A stretch of 64,000 nucleotides of DNA from Gremmenia infestans (lineage: Eukaryota; Ascomycota; Leotiomycetes; Helotiales; Hamatocanthoscyphaceae). This document shows, in pieces, positions 1-11,558 of the stretch (the first letter of the stretch is position 1; every line of letters begins with the position of its first letter). The stretch is from NCBI GenBank assembly GCA_032629725.1, contig JAFEVB010000025.1:62001-126000 (forward strand), read 5' to 3'. A model generated the notes under the pieces. That model searched no databases, was not told the origin of the DNA, and worked only from the letters and a program-made list of their open reading frames with translations. A program made the translations under genes and the position numbers.

Positions 1-2
1 TT

Positions 3-3000
3 GGGAAAACTGTCAGAACTAAAGATCCGACAACAGTAGCTATAAACGCTTGGAACGGCAGTCTCACTTACGCTGAACTCGATCGCCTGTCAACTCGTCT
101 CGCCCATCGGCTATGCAGTCTAGGCGTAGGTCGAGGTACAATCGTTCCCCTCTGTTTTGAGAAGTCAGTTTGGACTCCAGTGGCACAGGTTGCAGTCATG
201 AAGGCAGGAGGCGCATCAGTGGTATTGGATACAACTATTCCTGAACAGCGACTACTAGCGATCACTCGGCAGGTCCAACCTTTAGTGATAGTATCGTCGA
301 CTGTAAATGAGCAGCTAGCTAGCCGACTTGCCGATGCAACAGTAGTGACCGTTGATATGGATCGATTATCTCAGCTCACGGATTCGGGTTGCGCACTACC
401 TGTCGTTCAACCTTCTGATCTGTTGTACGTCGTATTCACTTCCGGCAGCACGGGTCTTCCTAAAGGAGCGCTTGTTACACACCAGAACTTCACCAGCGCG
501 ATCCAACATCAGCAGCATCGTCTCGGGATCGTTTCCACTTCCTTAGTTTACGACTTTGTCTCGTATGCATTCGACGTTGCATGGTCCAACCTTATCCAGA
601 CGCTTACAGCTGGAGCGTGCTTATGCATCCCTAGTGAATCTGATCGAAGAGGAAATATCGCCCAATCGATACAAGATCTCCGAGCCAATTATGCTCACTT
701 GACACCAACAGTGGCTCGGACTATTGACCCTGCAGCTGTTCCTGGACTTCAGACAATGAGTCTGATCGGCGAACCTGTCTCGCAAGCTGATGTAAAACGA
801 TGGGCTGACCGTCGGGTCATGCTGAATACTTATGGCCCCGCTGAATGCACACCTGTGAGCACAATCCAAGATCTTAAAATAACGGATGTGGGTGAGCCTC
901 GGATCGGCAAAGGTATCGGTGCCAACACATGGATCGTTCGTGCAGATGGTAGCCCAGATCTATGCGCAATCGGTGCTGTTGGCGAGCTCGTGATAGAAGG
1001 GCCAATCGTTGGTTCTGGCTACCTTTCAGATCCTGCGAAAACTGCCGGTTCGTTCATCGAAAACCCTCCGTGGTTGCTACAGCGCGAGAATGGACATAAA
1101 GGTCGTACCGGACGGGTATACAAGACTGGAGACCTAGTCTGTTACGATTGGGATGGCAGTCTGAGATTCATCGGACGCCGAGATACTCAAGTCAAAATTC
1201 GCGGTCAGCGAGTCGAACTTGGAGATATCGAAAACCATCTCCAGAAGCGCCTCTCCGTATACGAAGATGTGGAAGTCGTGGTCGATGTTCTGTGTCCAAG
1301 CGGAAGTAAGAATCCTACTCTCGTTGCCTTCATCTGTCCTTCAGGCGCAGCTACGATTTCCGAATTGGATCTCATTGCCACCGTGCAGCGTATGACAACA
1401 GGAATTGAGCCAAGACTTCGAGAGGATCTTCCATTGTATATGGTACCGAACGCTTACGTTCCAATGCATGCTATGCCGGCCACAGTCACAAGCAAGCGTA
1501 ACCGGACAGAGCTACGGAGATACGGTCAAAGTATAACACTTGAGCAATTAATCGCGCTGGGTGCAGGGCAACAGAAGCGGCAGAAGCCTTCCACTCAGCT
1601 AGAACGAGAATTGCAAGAAATTTGGGCTTCTATCCTACAGATTGCTCCAGACTCAATTGGATCAGAGGATAGTTTCTTCCGGCTTGGAGGAGACTCTATC
1701 ATCGCAATGCGTCTGATTCGAGAAGCAAGTATTAGAGACCTACCCTTTACAATCCAGGATATCTTCACGCATCCGCGACTCTGTGACTTGGCAACACTGG
1801 TGGAAAAATCTGTCTCCGATAGAGCAGTCGTCGGGCGCAATGAAGATGCAGCACTTGATCTTCGTGGTACGCACGCTGTCACTCATGGCAACCAAGCGAA
1901 GACTATACTCGGAAGGCCGATCACTTCATTCCAGACAAGGTGTATTGAAGCTGCATTGCGGGAAGATAAACAATGGTGGAATTATTGTTCGTTAGACTTT
2001 CCTCCTCATACACCAACATCACAAATTATCAACGTGTGCAAAACCTTGTGGGATCGATTTGACATACTCCGCACTGTCTTCATCTGGGATCAAGATCGAT
2101 ATTTGCAGAAGGTGCCGCCAGAGCAACAGCTCAGCTACAGCATCGAGGAGTACGATGGCGATATCAACCACGTCACCAGACACGTGTGCTTGGAAGACTT
2201 CAAAGAGCCTGCGATACTTGGCGCTTGCTTCACAAAGTTTTTCATCATTGCCACTTCAGCAGGCGAGAGAAAATTGGTCTTGCGGCTTTCGCACGCTCAG
2301 TACGACGGCATGAGTCTCCAATATCTCTTACGGTACCTTTCTTCTGCCTTCCAAGGAGAAGTGCTACCCGACCCGCCGCGATTCACTGACTTCATCGACC
2401 GAAACTTGATGGACACGGCAAGCTCAGATCTTTTCTGGCAGCCGCTCTTACAAGATGTGCCAATGACACCGATCCCTGCACCTCAAGGACCAGTAACCTT
2501 TGCACAGGTCGAAGCTATCCCCAAGGCATCTTGCACCAGGGAGGTAGAATTCTCCATGACGCACCACGATATGACACCCGCCACGGTGTTCACAGCCGCA
2601 TGTGCGTGCGTGATTGCGGAAGTGACTGCAACGTCGGACGTCGTTTTCGGCCGGCTCATCACCGGTCGCTCTGTCCTCGAACCAGCTTTGCAGGAAGTCG
2701 TAGGACCGTGTGTCAACTTCGTGCCTGTGAGAGTCACCTTCGATCAGGGTGATATATCTTTCAAGCTTGCGCAACAGGTGGTGCAAGAACAGTATGCGAG
2801 AGGTCTACCATATCAGACGACAGGACTCGGCAATGCCGAGGTGGACCAGCGCATGACGCGGTTTGGCTTCACTGTTCACTATCTGGCCGTCGACGATCGA
2901 CCTACTATAACTTTGAACGGAAGCCAAAGCCGGCTCGACTTTTGTGAGCTTCCGGTAGGCTATGATACGGGAGAGGTAGAGATGATGGCCAGGCCGTCGG

Positions 3001-3113
3001 GCGCGTCACTCCACATCACCGTGACGGGAGGAACACACCGGGCTGACATGCTGAGCGACGTTCTGGACAGGCTTTGTACGCTGTTGCATCGATTTTCCAA
3101 GGGGCAGAGCTAA
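3..3113 (+). CDS. Non-ribosomal peptide synthetase, C-terminal A-T-CT part (5' end outside window)
   Basis: Last module of a fungal NRPS: it activates one amino acid, loads it on a carrier and condenses or cyclises the product. The frame is open from base 3 with no intron, so the gene starts upstream of the window. Adenylation motifs in order: LTYAEL (A1-like) near base 80, FTSGSTGLPKG (A3), AFDVAW (A4), NTYGPAEC (A5), YKTGDL (A7), the A8 block around GRRDTQVKIRGQR, and an A10-like lysine in TSKRNR. The carrier site is LGGDSI near base 1690. The final condensation domain has SHAQYDGMS, which fits the SHxxxDxxS/T signature of fungal terminal CT (cyclising) domains, and NFVPVRV. The protein ends soon after this domain, with no thioesterase or reductase. 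Aligning by eye to GrsA gives a tentative pocket code D-V-S-H-S-I-T-P-V-K, which I cannot assign to a substrate. It may be unrelated to the redox/transport block downstream. Confidence 0.93.
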   Translation, partial: GKTVRTKDPTTVAINAWNGSLTYAELDRLSTRLAHRLCSLGVGRGTIVPLCFEKSVWTPVAQVAVMKAGGASVVLDTTIPEQRLLAITRQVQPLVIVSSTVNEQLASRLADATVVTVDMDRLSQLTDSGCALPVVQPSDLLYVVFTSGSTGLPKGALVTHQNFTSAIQHQQHRLGIVSTSLVYDFVSYAFDVAWSNLIQTLTAGACLCIPSESDRRGNIAQSIQDLRANYAHLTPTVARTIDPAAVPGLQTMSLIGEPVSQADVKRWADRRVMLNTYGPAECTPVSTIQDLKITDVGEPRIGKGIGANTWIVRADGSPDLCAIGAVGELVIEGPIVGSGYLSDPAKTAGSFIENPPWLLQRENGHKGRTGRVYKTGDLVCYDWDGSLRFIGRRDTQVKIRGQRVELGDIENHLQKRLSVYEDVEVVVDVLCPSGSKNPTLVAFICPSGAATISELDLIATVQRMTTGIEPRLREDLPLYMVPNAYVPMHAMPATVTSKRNRTELRRYGQSITLEQLIALGAGQQKRQKPSTQLERELQEIWASILQIAPDSIGSEDSFFRLGGDSIIAMRLIREASIRDLPFTIQDIFTHPRLCDLATLVEKSVSDRAVVGRNEDAALDLRGTHAVTHGNQAKTILGRPITSFQTRCIEAALREDKQWWNYCSLDFPPHTPTSQIINVCKTLWDRFDILRTVFIWDQDRYLQKVPPEQQLSYSIEEYDGDINHVTRHVCLEDFKEPAILGACFTKFFIIATSAGERKLVLRLSHAQYDGMSLQYLLRYLSSAFQGEVLPDPPRFTDFIDRNLMDTASSDLFWQPLLQDVPMTPIPAPQGPVTFAQVEAIPKASCTREVEFSMTHHDMTPATVFTAACACVIAEVTATSDVVFGRLITGRSVLEPALQEVVGPCVNFVPVRVTFDQGDISFKLAQQVVQEQYARGLPYQTTGLGNAEVDQRMTRFGFTVHYLAVDDRPTITLNGSQSRLDFCELPVGYDTGEVEMMARPSGASLHITVTGGTHRADMLSDVLDRLCTLLHRFSKGQS

Positions 3114-4559
3114 GGGTACAACGTAAACAAAGGAGTTCTAGATATTCTATCAAGGAGCAAAGGTAAGGTTTATTACAGACTTATTTGCAGAGTACTTTTT
3201 GCCCCTTTGCAACTTATAGTCTTGTACTAATATATAACGTTGTTTTGCCTCGCAAACTTCTGTAATCGTTCCCAGCAACATAATTTGTTGCGAACTGCAC
3301 TTTCAAATCTCACCATTTGCCTTTTGGCTCCCGCCTCTGCATTTTGTAGGTGAAAATGCAACTCATTTTTTGCAATTCTGTGAAAAAGTGCAAAGTGGTT
3401 TAGCGCCGAGGCGTATAATATGTATGACTTCGAACTTGAAGTAAAAAGAGGAAAAGTTTTAGCAGTGCTATATACAATAAGAATAATTTCAGTGGGGTGC
3501 AGACGTACAAATGGTTGTATTTCAATTATGGAATGCATATAAGAGCGCAATTGTCTGCCTGAGATACAAGAATGGTCTGTTCCTGCCAGACCCATTTCCG
3601 AAAATGGGGTCGGTCTAGTATCTCAAGGGCAGCGGCATCGCTCATATCACCACAATTCTCGTCGTCAGAATCGTCGGCACCTCCATCAGCATTCGCCTGG
3701 TCAATGGCGCTTGGCAGACAGCGGCTTAGAGGCAATGGCTTCAACTTCCGTTTCCAAAATGGCATTTACAACGACGGATAAGAGGCTCTTTTTAAAGATA
3801 TGCATAATATGTTGCTCGGTTTATCCTAATAGACGATAACGGATAAGTGCGCACTATATGCTATCTATCCACCTGCGCAAGGAAGCCTACTTACCTCTAG
3901 CCTGTATAATATTTAAACGCGTGCGTACTGCAGCTTAAGTCCTGCTTAGGAACTGGAGGAAGATCCACTTCCATGACTGGCCCTCCTTCTTATACGCTAG
4001 CAAGCGCTGCTCGTCTACAGATCCCAAGGGATATTCATCCTCGTGCCTAAACAGCCCAGTTTTATAACTCAACTTATTTTTTTCTATTTTAGTATTTTCA
4101 TTATAAATTAAAACATTTATAGATTATGTTGGTATCACAGGTATCACCGTTTGTGATCACTTCGTACTAGCTAGTAAAATGTGGTCATTGTTGTAGTTGA
4201 TGTTGCTTAGCATTCAAAGTGGAAGTGGGAGATGCGAAGAGGCGTCACCTCTTCGCTGACTAAGCTATTATAAAGATACTATCATAAAGTATACTATATG
4301 TTTATAACTCAATTAGGTAAAAGAAACTATTAAATTCTTCTATTATATTATTCTCTCTAGGTGTCTCTAAGAAAGGTCTCAATTAGAGAGATAGGTACTA
4401 GTAGTATAACTAAGCTTAGCTTCTCTATTATAATATGAAAGTCATTAGATTTATTAGAGTGCGCTACTAGTAAAAGATAGAGCATTTTTTCTATATACTA
4501 CTATATACTAACAAACGTCTGATTTATAAGATAACCTGCTCTCTAATATTAAGCTCTCC
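3114..4559. other. Intergenic region, AT-rich in its distal half
   Basis: No supported gene. It separates the NRPS stop from the stop of the convergent monooxygenase gene. From about 4050 onward it is strongly AT-rich, with short repeats such as CTATATACTA near 4490-4510, as in RIP-affected or decayed repeat DNA. A short minus-strand ORF (3526-3765) with an acidic DDSDDE run matches nothing I recognise. Confidence 0.5.
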
Positions 4560-6240
4560 CTAAACCTTATCTTCTCTAATATACGGTGCGTCTTCCTTGT
4601 ACACTTCATACTTATACGAGCTTCCTACATGATCGTCCCGCAGCTTTGACTGCCCCTTTCCATAAACCTTCTCCCTAGCGGTAAGTCCGTCTTCCTGCGC
4701 CTCAGCCTGAGGATAAATCCCGCGTCTCCTTAGTTCCGGAACAAGCAAATCTACCACATCCTCAAATGATCCAGGCGTTGTCACATAGCCCAGGTTAAAG
4801 CCATCCACATCGGCCTCATTCACAAACCTCTCCAGTTCGTCCGCGACCGTAGATGGAGAGCCCACGGCCACAGGTCCCAGACCGCCAATGGATGCCACTT
4901 CGGCGACAACTTCCGGAGTCCATTTCGGCACCTTCTCACTCGTTGTTGTGAACACGCTCAGACTCGAAGTAACCTTGTGCGCCTCCAGCGAATCCTCCTT
5001 TGTGATTTCTTTCCCCAGCGGCAGCTTTGAGAGATCGATTCCCGTCCAACCGCTGACGAGTACCAGACCCCCGATTGTGGATGCGTATTTCTTGACTTCC
5101 GCGAGTTTTGCTTGCGCTTCCGAGTCGGTGCGCCCGATGATAGGCGTGAAGGTGCAGAAGAATTTAATGGACGCGGGGTCGCGACCTTCTGCTTTCGCGA
5201 GAGCACGAATGTGAGCTATTTTGGGTGCGAGAATTGAGGGGGCGTGGCCGGTGACAAATATGGCCTCAGCGTGTTTGGAGGCGAATGCTGAGCCAGCGCT
5301 AAGTGGGTAATTTCATCAGATTACCAAAGGCATGCGGGAAAGATTGGACTTGACTTACGGAGACGTACCGGCCTGGAATAAGAAAGGGGTTCTCTGAGGC
5401 GAGGGATCGACAATATGCCTCGTCTCGAGGTTAAAATACTTCCCATGATGGTTTATCTGCCGTACCTTCTCAGGGTCAATATACGCATCGTTCTCCACAT
5501 CCTTGATAATAGCATCGGGGCTCCAAGAGCCTTCCCACAATTTATAGCAGATGCGCAGATACTCGTCCGCGCTGGCGTACCGCTGGTCGTGTTCGATGGG
5601 AGTATCGATGCCGATGGCTTTGAAGGCGCTTTTCTTCCACGACGTTACGATGTTCCATCCGATACGGCCGCCTGTAAGATGATCGAGTGTGGAGAAGCGC
5701 TTTGCGAGGAGGAAGGGCGGCTCGAAACTCGTGCTGGCCGTGATGCCGAAGGCTAGGTTCTTTGTTACTGCTGCCATGGCGCTGATTGGCTAAAGAACGT
5801 TAGCTATAAAGTTGTTACAGTGCACGCTTTCTTCTAGTATGAAAGCTTTGTAGACGCACAATTGTTGGGTCTGTCACTGGCCATTGTGCAGCTCGACGGA
5901 TACAGTTATCCAGACTCCCCTCGTATGTATCATATCCGCCATATGTATCAGCTAGGAATAAGGCGTTGATATTTCCCCGTTCGAGGATCTGTGCTAGATC
6001 AGTCCAGTATTTTAGACTTCGTTTTTCGGCCGAGCGGTCTTTGGGGTTCTGTCTTTAGCATTAGCACTTTGGATATGCAAGTGTCTACTATACTGGTAAG
6101 ACTACTATGGAATGAAACAAACCTACCTTCCACTGTCCGGGACTTAGATGCCCTACTGTTGACATGTCAAATGCATTGAGAAGGATTTGTTTCTTGGGCT
6201 TGTTGTTTTGAGTCTCGCTGCCTGATTGTTCGTCCGCCAT
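4560..6240 (-). CDS. FMN-dependent monooxygenase, NtaA/SnaA/DszA family (luciferase-like)
   Basis: Bacterial-luciferase-fold monooxygenase of the nitrilotriacetate/pristinamycin/dibenzothiophene-sulfone family. Such enzymes use reduced FMN from a separate reductase to oxidise or cleave C-N or C-S compounds. Exons: 6240-6127, 6048-5860, 5789-5359, 5298-4560; 490 residues, close to the family size. Family landmarks seen: an N-terminal HLSPGQW, a NPKDRSAEKR stretch restored by the first splice, LFLADTYGGYD, HLTGGRIGWNIVTS, FQAGTSPAGSAFA across the last splice, and a C-terminal SFEDVVDLLVPELRRRG. The start is the first ATG in frame. There is no targeting peptide. It is divergent from the MFS gene starting at 6924, with a 683-bp shared upstream region. 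The natural substrate cannot be read from the sequence. Confidence 0.93.
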
Positions 6241-6923
6241 GGTTGCTCTATGGTTGAGAAGTGATGCGGGTACTGTATCGAATACTGTATCGCGAAGTGA
6301 GAAAAGTCAAGATACATCTATCATGTTGTGTTAGCTTTTGTTATCTTCTTATTCATAGATGCCATTTCCCCTCACTACCTAGTAGCTAAGTCCCAATGCA
6401 GTAAAATGTAGCACGTCAACCAATTTTCAAATGGTATCATTACCCAGCTGTTACAAGAACACCTCATCTCTACTCCCCACTCTTCACATGCAGTCCTGTC
6501 ACGAAACAATTTATTGACGTTCCTGCTCGCTGTCGAATCATGTTGGCTGTTCGGTTGCAACCGACTGACTCGGCATGCGGGGTCGCTGCTCTTTCGCTAC
6601 CCCTGAGTAGAAGGGTGGGGTGATTGCGTGCTTTAGCGAATTATCACACACTGCTTATGCTGCACCTATGTACGACACCATGCAGAAGCGCTTCCAATTG
6701 AGGAGCTTAGTGGGACTAGAGCTCATAAAGCCGATAGATAGAGATAACAACGAAAAAAAAACTTCTAGTGGGGATTAGCATGGTGTTTTCTGTTTTCCGG
6801 TGGTATTTATTTGTCTTGCTCTGGCGTCTGATGCTCCTCTTAAGCTGCTTTGATTCCCAAATCCATCCACTTACTTAAGCAGAACTATCATATGCGAACT
6901 TTATTGTTGATTGCCACTGCAGA
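6241..6923. promoter_or_regulatory. Divergent promoter region between monooxygenase and MFS permease
   Basis: 683-bp non-coding stretch between two divergent starts, so both genes may share control elements. It has an A-rich run near 6750 and pyrimidine-rich patches before the MFS start. I see no motif that I can name with confidence. Confidence 0.45.
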
Positions 6924-8757
6924 ATGGCTTTCAAATCCGCTGATGGAGACAAGATCTCAAGTCATGTAAATGGGACAACTTCGGTCACAGAACCCAACAG
7001 CTTACACAGTGATGTCGCCACTGATCGCATAGCCTTCCTATCATCATTCAGCCCCGAAGAAGACAAAGCAATTAGACGGAAAGTTGACTGGAGATTTCTG
7101 TGGCTGATTGGAATGATGTATATCATCAAAAATGTAAGCCGGGACCCAACGTGTTCAAAGCCGAAATTAACCAACAACCGTATAGATCGATTACACCAAC
7201 GCAGCAAGCGTTAAAGTTCTCCAAGTTGGCAAGCCATCCAATATTCTCAAGCAGCTTAAAATGTCCGCGGATGAATATAATTGGGTGCAATCCATTTATT
7301 TCGTAAGTGTGAAGAATTATTAACTTGAAGCCTTCAATTCCTAATCGTGAACAGATCAGCTATATCGTCTTTGAAGTTCCTAGTAACTTGCTTCTCAAGA
7401 AAGTGAGCCCTAGAAACTGGCAGTTTCGAATCATTTTGTCCTGGGGCATCGTCTTGGCTTGCCACGCGGCCGTGAAGAACAGAAAGGGTCTTTACACGGC
7501 AAGGTTCTTTCTTGGAATGATGGAAGCTGGCATGTTTCCTGGTATTGCAGCCCAGCTATGCAGCTGGTAAGTCACCTTTGCCGATGAATAGTCTTTACTT
7601 TCCACCTTTCAAAGCAGAGTCGACAGTTCCTGATATTCTATCTCATATCCCGTAGAACACTGCTCAACTTCCTGAGTCTGACAAAACTGTAATACTGACC
7701 CGTCTATTTATATAGGTACCGTAGTGACGAAATGGGCAAGCCAATCATGTGGATGTTTGGATTTCAAAATTGCTCTGGGATCGTAGGTTCACTTCTCGCC
7801 TACGGAATCTCCTATATGGATGGGCTATGCGGCATGAGTGCCTGGCAGTGGGTATACCTCCTTGAAGGAATCGCCACAATCCTATTCGCCGTTGTCGTCT
7901 TCTTTGTTCTTCCAGACTACCCAAAGTCCCCGCGCTCCAACTCCTGGCTCACCCCGAGAGAGCAAGAATATCTTGAGCTGAGACTTTCTGAGAATGCACC
8001 CAAGACAGAGGATGCGGCGTTTAATACGGCGGAGATTTTCGAGTCCCTCCGGAATCCGAGAACGTATGCATTTATGCTCTCGCAGATCCTTATGAATCTC
8101 GGTGGGTATGGGCTAAGCTGGCAGCTGCCGACTGTGACCACCAGCCTTGGATTTGCCGGACTACCCCGCAACCAGCTCTTGAACATTCCGCCTGCCGCGG
8201 CATCAGTGCTGGCAATCATTTTTGCAGGTTGGTTTCAGAAACGTGCGTACGTGACTCGCCCGGCATTTATCATGTTCATCTGCGCCGGTGCCCTGGTATT
8301 TTTCATTGTGCTGGCATCGACTCGAGATAAATACGCTGTATACATCGCATGTGTATTCGGAACCATGTTTTACTCGGTCTACTTTATTCCCTTTTGGGCT
8401 TGGCGGTCCTCAACGCTCTCGGGGACGACGGGCACAGCTTTTACCCTTGCTTTCCAATCCTGCGTCGGGCAAGTAGGTGGTGTTATTGGACCGCAACTGT
8501 TCCAGTCAAAGTATGCACATAATGGGTATAAAGTGCCCTTTGCCATCTGCGCCGCTGCCATTGGAGGGGGCTGGCTGGCGAGTGGTTGGACATGGTGGTT
8601 GACGCGGAATGTGGAGTGGGATGTTAGGAGGATAAGAAAATTACGGATGGAGTCTGAGAAGGGAGGAAGGATCTTTGCTGATGATGATGTAAAGGTATTT
8701 GAGGAGAGGGTTTTCTATGGGAAGACTTTAGAGAATAAAGTCCGATCTGAGATTTAG
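6924..8757 (+). CDS. MFS permease, anion:cation symporter (Dal5/Tna1-like) family
   Basis: Twelve-helix plasma-membrane symporter of the ACS family, which in fungi carries organic anions such as allantoate, nicotinate, pantothenate, biotin precursors and sulfonates. Exons: 6924-7133, 7186-7302, 7355-7566, 7716-8757; 526 residues. Landmarks: the WRFLWLIGMMYIIKN first helix, an exon-2 block starting IDYTNAASVKVL that restores the usual region after helix 1, YIVFEVPSNLLLKK, RFFLGMMEAGMFPG, WYRSDEMGKP across the last splice, and VLPDYPKSPR before the central loop. The short second exon (39 codons) is needed for the conserved helix 1-2 segment. It is transcribed away from the monooxygenase, which suggests that one supplies substrate to the other; the cargo is unknown. 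Confidence 0.93.
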
Positions 8758-8973
8758 GATAAAGAGGGAGGCTAAATAGGATTCGGGATTCTCAGATTTT
8801 ATCTCTTCGACTCACTATTGAAATGTCTAAGAGTAGTGTTTCGTTGGCTTAATTATTAGAAGAACAGGCACTTGAGAGGGTGATCGTCCTTATCGGACAC
8901 GTGCGAGTTCCCAGATCGGATTACTGCGCGTAGCCTGCCTACTATTCTGCCTCTATTTTCTTTAATTTGATCA

Positions 8974-10823
8974 TTAAATCAAAAGTGGCCGGTCAGTAGT
9001 TACCTCTGTTGGACCCTTTGCTATATCCCTTTCGCGTTCCGTATCCCGGGATTCCTCACCACTACTGGTCTCAGAATCCAAGTTCCTTTCCTGTCTCCGA
9101 GCCATTGGCCCAACCACGGCATAGGTAAAAACCACTAATAGGAAAGAGTTCACCGCACAGAAAGTCCAGCCCTTCAGAAATCTCGGTCCCTCAGTAGTAG
9201 GGAAGACCAACACGCCCGTCCAAGCCGTGGTGCTCTGCGCAAACAAATTCATAAATGTCAGAATGACAGAACGTTCCGTTGCGTCGTGGCGGAGGATGTC
9301 ATTGGCCCATCCATAGAGAACACTACTCATAGCGACCTGGGTATAGGTGCTGTTAAACGCAAACCATTTAGCGGATTCCGGCACGTTCCACGTGGCGAGG
9401 ATGACCATTGCTGTGAAATTCCAGGCGTGAGCGAAGGCAATAGCACCGCTAGGACCCCAGAGGAGGTCGGAGCTGAAGTTGACGAACAGTACGTAGAATA
9501 TACCGAGTGCTGGCGCGGTGGTTCCCAGCTGATTGACCTTGGGGGTGGGGAAGCGCTTGAGGCTTTTGAGCCAAAGGAGGTATCCTCCGTAGCCACTCGA
9601 TCCCGCGTTCCAGAAGAAGATATCCCAGATAGTAAGGGCATACACTCTCCGATCCGTAGCAATCTTACGTAGAAGTTGCAGACGGGTCAGCTTGATCCTT
9701 TCATCTGTATCTAACTTGACGTCCTTGAGCCGCTTGATAGCGAGTTCTAATTCGGCATCTGAAAGAAAAAGCTTGTTTGGCTTCGCTGGAGTGCCCGGCC
9801 AGATGAAAACCCCTGCAATGGCGACGGGGATTGTCATGAGGGCACTGATGATAAACATCCACCTGTGATACCTAGTCAGCAAGCAAAGGTGTATTATAAG
9901 AGGATGTCGTACCTCCACCCTGCCATGCCCCTTACACCATCAAGATTAGCACTTGCTCCGGATTGAATTAGCCCAGCGGTTAAAGTCCCCAGCATCTGAC
10001 CAACATAAAAGACGCCACCACGGCGACCAAGCTCGTCGCCTCGACTGTATGATGAATTAGTGTGAGGAAAGAACGAATTAGGCTGAGGAGCTAAAGAACT
10101 TAGGAGATGTGCTAGGAGCCAAAAATCCACATGCTACGGGACATATATATATTTTGGCTCCTAGCAAGTTCCAAGGTCTAAGGTACGGTCCCCATGGAGA
10201 CTCAACGCTGTTTAAATAGGAATTGACTTACTACCAGGCCCCCAAAACGTAATGAACTCCGGGGAAGAAGGCAGCCTACGAAGTAATAAGTATGAATTAG
10301 AACACTTCGAGATTCGTGATATTGACAACTAACCTCGAAAATACCAACAAGAAACCGATAAGCCATCAGCTCCCCGTATCCCTGGGCACGATACTGCAAG
10401 AGCGTAAAAAGGCCCCACCCCGCTTCCAAAGCCGGAATAGTGTAGTTCATGGGAAACATCGGGAAGACAAAGGTGAACGGCAGCTGTCCGATGACAGCTC
10501 CAGCAATATACATTGCGTTGAGATTCACGAGCTGGTTGGCGTTGAATGCAAGGTCTTCTTTGAGACCTGAGACATAGGCGTTTGCTGGTTGCAAATGTTT
10601 GTTAGGCCAGGAAAGATATGATATGATATTTCCATGAACTGTATAATGGAGGGTATGGTTGGTACTTACTGAGATTCGACTGGTCTATGTACTTGATCCA
10701 GTATGCAATGACTGCGTAGGGGACAATGAGGAGGTCGAGTTTGATGATGAGCTTTCTCTCCTCGGGCGAATCGTCTTTGGCATACCAGTGGTACCAAGCC
10801 CTTCCTTGGCGTTTGGAATGCAT
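8974..10823 (-). CDS. MFS permease, pantothenate/Liz1/Fen2-like ACS family
   Basis: Second ACS permease, closest in its visible motifs to the fungal Fen2/Liz1/Seo1 group. Exons: 10823-10670, 10584-10334, 10275-10232, 10044-9913, 9862-8974; 489 residues. The 44-nt third exon encodes AAFFPGVHYVLGAW, the conserved segment before the YRGDELGRR loop. Other landmarks: KYIDQSNLTNAYVSGLKEDL across the first splice, GMAGWRWMFI across the fourth, and a C-terminal NVPESAKWFAFN and YGWANDILRHD, which are very typical of this group. I chose the ATG at 10823 because the frame is closed upstream by a stop and has no earlier ATG. It lies tail-to-tail with the permease ending at 8757. Confidence 0.92.
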
Positions 10824-11558
10824 ACTGAAGCTGGTTTCGAGGTGTGAGGAGGTTATAGAGTTAATTGAGGAATAGGAGCTGTCTCTATCCAAAACAAAGC
10901 TTTTTTATGAATGGCTTTCAAAAGATGTTAGAATTCGAACACGGGTGGCCTCAGGTGAAAATGCTGGTTGTATATCATTACGGTTTGAACGATCTGTATA
11001 ATGAGTAAACATTGGATAATTGAGATCGAGATCTTTTTACCGTTGTGCCAAGACGGTGGGGTGTAACTAACACGAAAGCAGGATGTCAACCGTTTGAACC
11101 AATTAATCTTATCATAATCTAGATGTATATCCCATCGCAGTAGTAGTGGCACAAATTTTTTTAGTTTTCGCTGCAGGGCATGTGGTAGTGCATTATCCTC
11201 ATCCGACCCCGCTGTGACACCATCGCTTGCCCGCAGATCCCCATGCCGGAACAACATATCAATACTTGGTGTTCGCGAACGCCTATCTATCTGTTTGGAC
11301 ATGTGGTAGGTATACAATATTGATTTTCTATTGGATGGGGAACAAAAAGATAGACAATCAAGATAATCAGGGGTAATTTCAGGGGTTCAATGATACAATT
11401 TACGCGAGTTTTGGCGAATTCACTGTGAGGCCCGTAATTATTGGCTTGCGGAAGATGTGCGCCAAATTGTATCGTAAAAGTGGAAAGTAAATAAAGATGA
11501 GTAGATGGGACGATAACCTAACGGATTTGACTCTTTTTACACAAGCAATCGTCGCATT
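10824..11558. other. Divergent intergenic region with one unsupported ORF
   Basis: Separates the divergent MFS (minus) and FMO (plus) genes. A 129-codon minus-strand ORF (11317-10928) contains LPHALQRKLKKFVPLLLRWD, but I recognise no family and see no splice partners. I leave it as a possible small hypothetical or chance ORF. Confidence 0.4.

Noticed and set aside
2448..2786. Minus-strand ORF inside the NRPS condensation domain
   Set aside because: Shadow of a clearly coding plus-strand frame; no recognisable domain.
10928..11317. 129-codon ORF between MFS 2 and the BVMO as a real gene
   Set aside because: No family match, no splice partners, composition like surrounding non-coding DNA; kept only as a note in the intergenic entry.
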